Below are positions 1 to 4,772 of a DNA stretch of 8,603 nucleotides, in pieces (the first letter of the stretch is position 1; the number at the start of each line of letters is the position of its first letter). The notes beneath the pieces are model-generated. The model made no database searches and had not been told where the DNA came from. It worked only from the letters and a program-made list of their open reading frames with translations. The stretch lies in assembly GCA_036276235.1 (NCBI GenBank), contig DATBDZ010000336.1:1-8603 (forward strand). Direction: 5' to 3'. Source of the DNA: JANWHF01 sp036276235. GTDB lineage: Bacteria > Planctomycetota > Phycisphaerae > Tepidisphaerales > Tepidisphaeraceae. The translations under genes were made by a program, and so were the position numbers.

Positions 1-1146
1 CCGCCGCTCGGAACCGCCTGCGCGAAAGAGTCGCACAACACTCTCCGCGGCGGCTTCAATGAGCTGCGGTGCTCGCTCGATTGCCTCCTGCAACTCCATC
101 GGACGATCGCAAATTGAGAACCACGCGCTCAAACCTTCTGCGTGCAGTCCGCTGAGATTGCCATCCAAAGCTCCCGCGAGCGCAATGCACGGCACGCCCA
201 TCTCGCGGCACAATCGCGCGACGCCGATCGGCGTTTTGCCGTGGGCGCTTTGTTCGTCGAGGCGGCCTTCTCCAGTGATGCAGAGTTCGACGGAGCGGAG
301 GCGCTCGCGAAGTCTTGTTGCGTCGATGATGACCTGAATTCCGCTGCGGAGATTCGCGCCGAAGAAGGCGAGCATTCCGAAGCCCAGGCCGCCTGCCGCC
401 CCGGCGCCGGGAGTGTTGGCTGCGGTTTGTTTGCCAGTTCGTTGGGCGAATCGTCGAAGCGATTCATCGAGTTGGCGAATCTGTGGTGGCGTCGCGCCCT
501 TTTGCGGGCCATAGATGAAAGCCGCGCCGTTTGCGCCGAAGAGCGGATTGGTCACATCGCAGGCGACGGTGATATTCATCCGCTCGACCGGGCTGCCGCG
601 CCCGTGCTTGATCATGATCACTTGATCCAGATCGCGTCCGCAGAGCGGCTCGGTTGCCGATACCGGCTCGCCGCCCTGGAGGATGATTGGGAGTCCGCAG
701 GCCTGCGCGCAGCCGACGCCGGCGTCGTTGGTGGCGCTGCCGCCGATGCCGAGAATGACGTTGCTCGCGCCCAGCTCGGCGGCGGCCATGAGCAGCTCGC
801 CGGTGCCGAAGGTTGTCGTGTTCATCGGATCGCGCTGCTCAGGTCGCAACAGCGCCAGGCCACTGGCAGAAGCCATCTCAACGACGGCGGTCGTTCCATC
901 GCCGAGCATTCCAAATGTCGCCTCGACCTTCATTTCCGGCAGCGGGCCTGTCACAACTTTGCGGATTAACCGCCCACCGGTCGCGGCGACGAGGGCATCG
1001 ACGGTTCCCTCGCCGCCGTCGGCCATCGGGCACAGATCAATCGCGGTATCCGGATCTGCCCGCCGTGCCCCCGCCGCCATGGCGTCGGCGACTTGCCGCG
1101 CCGTCAGACAGCCTTTGAATTTGTCGGGGGCTATAAGAATTGTCAT
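1..1146 (-). CDS. glxK: Glycerate 2-kinase, GarK/GlxK family (3' end cut by window edge)
   Basis: Phosphorylates D-glycerate with ATP, feeding glycerate from glyoxylate or sugar-acid breakdown into glycolysis; a cytoplasmic enzyme. The frame is open for 382 codons from ATG at 1146 to the first base of the window with no stop seen. Family members are about 380 residues, so only a few residues are missing. Family signatures appear in order: APDKFKG at residues 6-12, MADGGEGT at 41-48, GIGGSATNDAG at 133-143, CDVTNPLFGANGAA at 196-209, PGAGAAGGLG at 246-255, and TGEGRLDEQSAHGKTP at 291-306. The start is set by the conserved N-terminus (MTILIAPDKFKG). The ATG lies inside a 7-bp repeat array and no Shine-Dalgarno is visible. 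It is divergent from the redoxin gene. This is the garK/glxK-type kinase, not the unrelated GLYCTK/MOFRL type. The family call is very secure; the exact pathway is not. Confidence 0.95.
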   Translation of the reverse strand, partial: MTILIAPDKFKGCLTARQVADAMAAGARRADPDTAIDLCPMADGGEGTVDALVAATGGRLIRKVVTGPLPEMKVEATFGMLGDGTTAVVEMASASGLALLRPEQRDPMNTTTFGTGELLMAAAELGASNVILGIGGSATNDAGVGCAQACGLPIILQGGEPVSATEPLCGRDLDQVIMIKHGRGSPVERMNITVACDVTNPLFGANGAAFIYGPQKGATPPQIRQLDESLRRFAQRTGKQTAANTPGAGAAGGLGFGMLAFFGANLRSGIQVIIDATRLRERLRSVELCITGEGRLDEQSAHGKTPIGVARLCREMGVPCIALAGALDGNLSGLHAEGLSAWFSICDRPMELQEAIERAPQLIEAAAESVVRLFRAGGSERR

Positions 1147-1173
1147 TGGTCATTAGTCATTTGTCATTGGTCA
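1139..1173 (+). repeat. Heptad tandem array A (TTGGTCA type)
   Basis: Five degenerate 7-bp units in a row: ATTGTCA, TTGGTCA, TTAGTCA, TTTGTCA, TTGGTCA. The minus-strand ATG of the glycerate kinase (1144-1146) is part of the first unit, so the array supplies the translation start and the bases just upstream of it. It is the left member of a head-to-head pair with the array at 1214-1244. Confidence 0.85.
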
Positions 1174-1213
1174 GATGTTCCTGATTGGAGCGAGGGCAAC
1201 CATGATGCCTTCC

Positions 1214-1244
1214 TGCAACTGGCAACTGACCACTGACAACTGAC
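1214..1244 (-). repeat. Heptad tandem array A' (GTTGTCA/GTTGCCA type)
   Basis: Read on the minus strand the units are GTCA (partial), GTTGTCA, GTGGTCA, GTTGCCA and a partial GTTGCA. The array faces array A across 40 bp. In heptad register the two arms match imperfectly (six of seven bases in the first two units compared), so a stem would be weak. The unit type is the same as in the arrays at 7081-7160 and 7249-7278, about 6 kb away. Confidence 0.8.
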
Positions 1245-1261
1245 GAGTCTTTCCCTATCCT
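1233..1261 (+). promoter_or_regulatory. Candidate sigma70-like promoter for the redoxin gene, -35 inside the heptad array
   Basis: CTGACA at 1233-1238 (five of six to TTGACA) is followed after 17 bases by TATCCT at 1256-1261 (four of six to TATAAT). Transcription would begin near 1268, giving a leader of about 50 bases before the start codon at 1317. The -35-like box is one of the repeat units, so similarity by chance is possible. Inference only. Confidence 0.3.
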
Positions 1262-1316
1262 TTTAATCTCCACGATGGCGGAACAGAAGCCTGCATCGAT
1301 GGGAAAGGAGCTTTTC

Positions 1317-1910
1317 ATGTCATTTACACTGCAACTCGGCCAGCCCGCGCCGGATTTTGATCTGCCGGGGACCGACGGGAAAAATCATTCGCTGGAGAAC
1401 TTCAAGAATTGCCGCGCGCTGGTGGTGGCGTTCTCGTGCAATCATTGTCCCTTTGTCGTTGGCTCGGAAGAGCGGATGGTTGATTTCGCGCTGAAATACG
1501 CGCCGCGCGATGTCGCGTTTGTCGCGATCAATTCCAACGAAACCGACAATCATCCCAACGATGATCTGCCGCACATGATCCAGCGGGCCAAGGAGCGGAA
1601 TTTTCCGTTTCCTTATCTGCGCGATGATTCGCAGGACGTGGCCCGGGCGTACGGAGCGCTGCGGACGCCGCACTTTTTCGTCTTCGGCAAAGACTCGCGC
1701 GGTAACTGGTCGCTGGCGTACACCGGCCGCATGGACGACAACCCCCGCCAGCCCGGCAAGCAGACAACGCACGAATTGGCAGACGCGGTTGACGCAATTC
1801 TCTGCGGTAAAGCGCCCGCCGTCCCGATGACCAACCCGATCGGCTGCAACGTGAAGTGGAAAGGAAAGCCGGCCCATTGGATGCCGCCGGAGGCTTGTGA
1901 TCTCGTTTAA
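1317..1910 (+). CDS. Thioredoxin-fold redoxin (AhpC/TSA/PRX-like), CNHCP motif
   Basis: A 197-residue thiol-disulfide or peroxiredoxin-like protein, probably acting in thiol redox balance; the substrate cannot be told from sequence. The N-terminus has the peroxiredoxin-type G-x-x-A-P-D-F-x-L-P-G-T-D-G pattern at residues 8-21. The redox centre is SCNHCPF (C41 and C44) after the strand ALVVAFS. The thioredoxin cis-proline lies in RTPHFFVF (P118). The C-terminus TNPIGCNVKW (C177) is typical of this subfamily of single-domain redoxins. There is no clear signal peptide, so it is likely cytoplasmic. The start at 1317 is chosen because AAAGGAG (1304-1310) sits six bases upstream; an in-frame ATG at 1275 would add 14 residues but lacks such a site. 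A heptad array begins directly after the stop codon, and the efflux gene follows on the same strand. Confidence 0.88.
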   Translation: MSFTLQLGQPAPDFDLPGTDGKNHSLENFKNCRALVVAFSCNHCPFVVGSEERMVDFALKYAPRDVAFVAINSNETDNHPNDDLPHMIQRAKERNFPFPYLRDDSQDVARAYGALRTPHFFVFGKDSRGNWSLAYTGRMDDNPRQPGKQTTHELADAVDAILCGKAPAVPMTNPIGCNVKWKGKPAHWMPPEACDLV

Positions 1911-1974
1911 GGAGTCAGGAGCCAGTAGCCAGGAGAAGAAGGAACAGGAAGCCACAAGCCAGTAGCCAGAAGCC
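1911..1974 (+). repeat. Heptad tandem array B (GGAGCCA/GTAGCCA type)
   Basis: Units GGAGTCA, GGAGCCA and GTAGCCA start at the base after the redoxin stop codon. They decay through a purine-rich middle and resume as CAAGCCA, GTAGCCA, GAAGCC. This is the same unit type as the array inside the ABC exporter gene (5623-5657). It is the left member of a head-to-head pair with array C. Confidence 0.8.
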
Positions 1975-2000
1975 GGAAAAGGACGCAGAGCGGCGGTTTC

Positions 2001-2034
2001 AACCCCGAACCCTGAACCCCGAACCCTGAACCCT
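2001..2034 (-). repeat. Heptad tandem array C (GGGTTCA/GGGTTCG alternating)
   Basis: On the minus strand GGGTTCA and GGGTTCG alternate for about five units with no error in the core (2004-2031). The array ends one base before the ATG of the cation efflux gene, so it fills the whole ribosome-binding region of that gene. With array B (1911-1974) it takes up most of the 125-bp spacer; the 26 bases between them show nothing recognisable. Confidence 0.85.
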
Positions 2035-2035
2035 C

Positions 2036-3001
2036 ATGCCTCACTTGCACCAGGACGCTAACAATCTCGCCGGCCGCCGCTTGGCGCTTTCGCTTGCACT
2101 TACGCTCGCTTTCGTCATCGGCGAGCTGCTCGCCGGTATCTGGTCGCACAGCATCGCTCTGATGTCGGATGCGGGGCATAATCTGGCTGATGCGCTGGCG
2201 CTCTTATTGAGCTGGTATGGCGTGCGGGCGGCCCTTTGGCCAAGCTCGGCGGCGCGAACATTTGGTTATCATCGCGTTGGCGTGCTCGCTGCATTGGCTA
2301 ACGCGGCTTCACTGGTTCTCATCGCGGGGTTCATCATCTGGGGCGCGGCCCAGCGGCTCATGAACCCGCAGCCCGTTGCCGGGCCGGCGATGATTTGGGT
2401 GGCGGCGGTTGCCATCGTGCTCAATAGCCTGATCGCGCTCTGGCTCCATCGCTCGGCGAAGAATGATCTGAACATCCGCAGCGCCTACATCCATATGCTC
2501 GGCGACGCGTTTGCCGCCGTCGGCGTGGTGATCGCGGGGGTCATCGTCACGCTGAGCGGCAAGCCGATCGCCGACCCGATCTGCTCGCTGATCATCGGCG
2601 GCCTGATTCTCTGGACCTCCTGGGGAATTCTGACCGAAAGCGTCAACGTCCTGCTCGAAGGCACGCCGGCCGGCGTGGACATGGCATCTGTCGAGAAGAT
2701 GATTGCTGCCGTGCCGGGCGTGCTGGGTGTTCACGATCTTCACGTCTGGTCGCTGGGCTCCGGCGTGGTGGCTTGCAGTTGCCACATCCTCGTCGGCGAG
2801 CAAAGTATTCGCGAAGGGCAGCAGGTGCTGCGTGCGGTCACCGACGAGTTGGATCATCACTTCCACATCACTCACACGACAGTGCAGGTTGAGGTCGAAG
2901 GATGCGATCCGGATGACATGTATTGCACGCTAAAACATTCGGCGGGACATGAGCATGGCCATAGCCATTCGCACGCGCATCATGGACATCATGCGCATTG
3001 A
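2036..3001 (+). CDS. Cation diffusion facilitator (CDF), ZitB/CzcD-type Zn/Co/Cd efflux
   Basis: Proton-driven antiporter of the inner membrane that exports divalent metal, most likely Zn2+. The 321 residues hold about six hydrophobic segments. The metal-site pairs are in the second (SDAGHNLAD, residues 44-52: D45, H48, D52) and fifth (HMLGD, residues 153-157: H153, D157) segments, the pattern of the Zn/Co/Cd CDF group. The cytoplasmic C-terminal domain includes PGVLGVHDLHVWSLGSG at 227-243 and ends in a histidine-rich tail (11 His in the last 21 residues). Unlike many relatives, the His cluster is C-terminal and the N-terminus has only H3 and H5. The ATG lies one base after heptad array C, with no Shine-Dalgarno. 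The next Met (residue 43) lies inside the membrane region, so this start is the only sensible ATG. It may be cotranscribed with the redoxin gene. Confidence 0.93.
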   Translation: MPHLHQDANNLAGRRLALSLALTLAFVIGELLAGIWSHSIALMSDAGHNLADALALLLSWYGVRAALWPSSAARTFGYHRVGVLAALANAASLVLIAGFIIWGAAQRLMNPQPVAGPAMIWVAAVAIVLNSLIALWLHRSAKNDLNIRSAYIHMLGDAFAAVGVVIAGVIVTLSGKPIADPICSLIIGGLILWTSWGILTESVNVLLEGTPAGVDMASVEKMIAAVPGVLGVHDLHVWSLGSGVVACSCHILVGEQSIREGQQVLRAVTDELDHHFHITHTTVQVEVEGCDPDDMYCTLKHSAGHEHGHSHSHAHHGHHAH

Positions 3002-3072
3002 AGAGGGTGGTAGGGGCATCCGGCCCATGGACTGCGATGCAGCGCAAGCAGGATTAGCGTGACTTTGGTTCC

Positions 3073-3093
3073 CCAGATCGCACATTGATCTGG
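3073..3093. terminator. Possible hairpin between convergent genes
   Basis: CCAGATC (3073-3079) and GATCTGG (3087-3093) form a perfect 7-bp stem with a 7-base loop. It lies in the 111-bp gap between the convergent efflux and PilZ genes. No T-run follows on either strand, so it is not a canonical intrinsic terminator. The rest of the gap shows nothing. Confidence 0.25.
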
Positions 3094-3112
3094 TCGATGC
3101 CTGCCAACTTAT

Positions 3113-3742
3113 TCAAAGCGTTTTGCGAAATTGAACCGCCATCTCGTAGCGGCCGTTGCTGATCGGTCTTGAGCGGATCACCTCGCAGAGGTGAGTCGTG
3201 GTGCGGCCGTTGTGGATTTGGATGCGGCACATCTGGCCGACGGCCAAGCTCTCGCGGAGCAGGAACGAGACGCCGCTGATGCTGGCGTCGCGGGTCATGA
3301 TCTCGTGCGTGGTGTGGGTGGTGCGGCCATCCAATTCCAGCACGGCCAGCGTCGCGCGGGTTTGCGCGGGTCGGCGATTATCCGTTCGGCGATCGACCTC
3401 CGGCAGCGCGACCACCGACGGCGTTCGCCGACGCGGACCTTGTTGGCCGTTGACTCGCGGCGCCGGCGCGGGGAGCGCGTGGCCGTTGAGACTCGGCGCG
3501 TGGCCGTTCAGGCTCGGAGCCCGGCCATTCAGACTGGATGCGTTTCCATTCAAGCTCGGTGCGCGACCATTGAGACTGGATGCATTTCCGTTCAAGCTCG
3601 GCGCGCGCCCCTTGAGACTCGGCGCACGGCTGTTGTGCGATTGCCCATTCGCGGGAAGCGCGGAAGGCGAGAAAGAAGAGGCAGCAGGTCGCGGAAAACT
3701 CGACGGGGAAGCGGGAGCTTCGGGCAGGCGACTGGCGTTCAT
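3113..3742 (-). CDS. PilZ-domain protein with heptapeptide-repeat N-terminus
   Basis: PilZ domains bind cyclic di-GMP and usually link that signal to motility, attachment or polysaccharide output. From the ATG at 3742 there are 209 residues. Residues 1-38 are Pro/Ser/Ala-rich. Residues 39-87 are seven tandem 7-residue repeats (RAPSLNG alternating with NASSLNG). A basic Pro-rich spacer follows, then the PilZ domain from about residue 117: DRRTDNRR near 117-124 as the Arg-rich first motif and RDASISG at 151-157 as the D/N-x-S-x-x-G second motif. Both c-di-GMP motifs therefore look present, though the first is not a clean RxxxR. No transmembrane segment or signal peptide is seen. The ATG start is preferred because AAAGGA (3749-3754) sits six bases upstream. 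A GTG at 3886 is in frame, would add 48 residues and lacks such a site. It converges on the efflux gene. Confidence 0.8.
   Translation of the reverse strand: MNASRLPEAPASPSSFPRPAASSFSPSALPANGQSHNSRAPSLKGRAPSLNGNASSLNGRAPSLNGNASSLNGRAPSLNGHAPSLNGHALPAPAPRVNGQQGPRRRTPSVVALPEVDRRTDNRRPAQTRATLAVLELDGRTTHTTHEIMTRDASISGVSFLLRESLAVGQMCRIQIHNGRTTTHLCEVIRSRPISNGRYEMAVQFRKTL
3482..3628 (-). repeat. Seven tandem 21-bp units coding RAPSLNG/NASSLNG
   Basis: Exactly 147 bp, seven 21-bp units inside the PilZ gene. The peptide order is RAPSLKG, RAPSLNG, NASSLNG, RAPSLNG, NASSLNG, RAPSLNG, HAPSLNG. The R/N alternation in the middle implies duplication of a 42-bp two-unit block. Synonymous third-base changes between units (for example AAC/AAT for Asn, CTC/TTG/CTG for Leu) suggest the protein repeat is under selection rather than freshly expanded. 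Confidence 0.9.
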
Positions 3743-3784
3743 CCGTGATCCTTTCGTGGGAGCTGGCCGCGAAGACGCTTGGCT

Positions 3785-3838
3785 GTCCTGCCCTTCGCCA
3801 ATTGGGCTGGACGGCTTTGCCAAAGGCTCCGCCTTTGG
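3785..3838 (-). promoter_or_regulatory. Two consecutive hairpins in the PilZ leader, possible structured RNA
   Basis: On the minus strand the first hairpin is CCAAAGGC, loop GGA, GCCTTTGG (3838-3820), a perfect 8-bp stem. After CAAAGCC comes the second: GTCC-A-GCCC, 10-base loop, GGGC-A-GGAC (3812-3785), an 8-bp stem with one central A-A mismatch. Both lie 40-100 bases before the favoured PilZ start. A cis-regulatory leader is an inference. It does not match any riboswitch consensus well enough for me to name one. Confidence 0.3.
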
Positions 3839-4039
3839 GCGCTTGGCGACTGATTTGTGATTTGAGCGAGATGAATCTGGTTTCACGATGCGCCGCGGCG
3901 GTGCCGCGGACCTTCTTTTTTCCCTGAACCAACGCGGCGCGACGGACCGACATTCATCGAGGTCCGACTGCCATTAAGCACTTACCCTGACTGTCAGAAC
4001 GGAATTGCCCTTAGGAGAATACGAACCCTTGAGGCCATG

Positions 4040-4048
4040 TGCTATTAT
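4040..4048 (+). promoter_or_regulatory. Candidate extended -10 promoter for the lipoprotein operon
   Basis: TG-C-TATTAT matches the extended -10 form (TGn plus five of six to TATAAT). No good -35 is seen 17-18 bases upstream, which extended -10 promoters can tolerate. Transcription would start near 4055, leaving a leader of about 95 bases before the ATG at 4150. Confidence 0.3.
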
Positions 4049-4149
4049 GGCAAGTTATCGGGCCGGATCAAGTGTGGCTCACCGAAATTTCGTGCGGCGA
4101 TTGCCACCGTTCAAACACCTGCAACCCGCCCGTCAGACTGGAGCGACTG

Positions 4150-4506
4150 ATGTTCTTTAGATCGGCATTACAAGGCTTTCTCTTTACCGCGTTGCTTGCA
4201 ATAGGCGCCGCCGGCTGTACGCAAAAGCCCCCGCCGCCCGCTGGCGCGGCAATCGTGCACTCCGACGAACCGGAAGATAAGCCCACGCTGATCGACGTGC
4301 CGACCGACGGCATATACGCCTGCTACAAGGAAGGATTTGCCGAGCCGCTCGGAACGTACACGCTGAAAAAAGACGAGAAGATCGGCTTCGAACTCCACCA
4401 GGCCCCGCTCGAGCGCGGCGGAATAAAGCCCATGCTCCTCGGCGTGGCGGGGAAGGATCGGTTCGAACTGCCGATCGCGGAAAAGTATGTTTGGAAGAGG
4501 TTGTGA
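4150..4506 (+). CDS. Small predicted lipoprotein of unknown function
   Basis: 118 residues. The N-terminus is a lipoprotein signal: F3-R4, a hydrophobic stretch LQGFLFTALLAIGAAG, and Cys23 followed by TQK and PPPP. The lipobox is A-A-G-C, with Ala rather than Leu at -3, so it is slightly atypical. The mature part begins with a Pro/Ala linker and contains a short mixed alpha/beta region (residues 50-118) with the phrases GTYTLKKDEKIGFEL and ELPIAEKYVWKRL. I do not recognise a domain. The start is supported by GGAG at 4140-4143, six bases upstream; a GTG at 4039 would extend the frame but would bury the signal peptide. It lies 37 bp upstream of the antitoxin-like gene on the same strand, probably cotranscribed. 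Confidence 0.75.
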   Translation: MFFRSALQGFLFTALLAIGAAGCTQKPPPPAGAAIVHSDEPEDKPTLIDVPTDGIYACYKEGFAEPLGTYTLKKDEKIGFELHQAPLERGGIKPMLLGVAGKDRFELPIAEKYVWKRL

Positions 4507-4543
4507 CATTCGTGGACTCGAGACGGTCGAACGGAGGGAGATC

Positions 4544-4759
4544 ATGGCGACGACATTGGAAGAACGCGTTGCATTGCTCGAGCGGCAGGTCGCCGAGCTC
4601 CTGAGCGCACAGCATCGGCCGAAATCCGGATCGTCATGGCTCGCTGACGTGTACGGCCGATTCGCGAACGACCCGATCTTCGACGAGGCAATGAAGCTTG
4701 GGCGAAAGTATCGCGAGTCAACGCGGCCGCGCCGTCGCAAAACGAAGAAGCGCTCATGA
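4544..4759 (+). CDS. Short antitoxin-like protein, orphan
   Basis: 71 residues. Residues 4-21 (LEERVALLERQVAELLSA) form a short coiled coil with leucine/valine at heptad positions. Then come W32, FANDPIFDEAMKLGRKYRES (residues 39-58) and a very basic tail (RPRRRKTKKRS). Small proteins with a coiled coil, then a DP-x-F/Y-D/E-E-x-x-x-L-G-x-x-x-R segment, are, as I recall, often the upstream partner of a PIN/VapC-type ribonuclease toxin. The start has GGAGG at 4533-4537, six bases upstream. An in-frame ATG at 4487 overlaps the lipoprotein gene and is less likely. No toxin follows: the stop overlaps an ATG (ATGA), but that frame ends after three codons, and the ABC exporter gene ends 13 bp further on the opposite strand. 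The gene is convincing; the role is tentative. Confidence 0.7.
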   Translation: MATTLEERVALLERQVAELLSAQHRPKSGSSWLADVYGRFANDPIFDEAMKLGRKYRESTRPRRRKTKKRS

Positions 4760-4772
4760 CCGTCTGATCGGC

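Larger units (their letters stand above)
3743..4149. other. Spacer between divergent PilZ and lipoprotein genes; structured leader on the PilZ side
   Basis: 407 bp without a confident gene. The PilZ-side half (3743-3886) is open in the PilZ frame up to a GTG at 3886 and might be coding, but its third-position G+C is only about half by my count and it has no ribosome-binding site. It holds two strong hairpins (3785-3838, listed separately). Next to the GTG, CCGCGG at 3893-3898 and 3904-3909 can pair around a 5-base loop, and TTTTTT lies at 3917-3922. The plus strand therefore has a terminator-like hairpin plus T-run but no gene upstream of it. The lipoprotein-side half has an extended -10 candidate at 4040-4048 and nothing else I recognise. 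Confidence 0.5.

Noticed and set aside
142..969. Long plus-strand open frame (275 codons) opposite the glycerate kinase
   Set aside because: Its product has no recognisable motif and an Ala/Arg/Asp-rich composition typical of the antisense of a GC-rich gene; the minus strand encodes all glycerate kinase signatures without a stop.
1275..1316. Upstream ATG extending the redoxin by 14 residues
   Set aside because: No ribosome-binding site precedes it, and the conserved family N-terminus begins at the ATG at 1317, which has AAAGGAG six bases upstream.
2309..2875. 188-codon minus-strand frame opposite the efflux gene
   Set aside because: Antisense shadow with Asp/His/Arg-rich composition; the plus strand has clear CDF metal-site motifs.
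3785..3838. GEMM (cyclic di-GMP-I) riboswitch upstream of the PilZ gene
   Set aside because: The GGCAAAGCC piece is suggestive, but the expected paired GCAAA elements and receptor helix are not recognisable; kept only as an unnamed structured leader.
3198..3860. 220-codon plus-strand frame with apparent 7-residue repeats (RPFRLGA-like)
   Set aside because: The repeats are the antisense reading of the 21-bp units in the PilZ gene; the minus strand has both PilZ motifs and a ribosome-binding site.
3893..3922. Intrinsic terminator on the plus strand (CCGCGG stem plus T-run)
   Set aside because: No plus-strand gene lies upstream, six bases separate the stem from the T-run, and CCGCGG is self-complementary, so the match is weak evidence.
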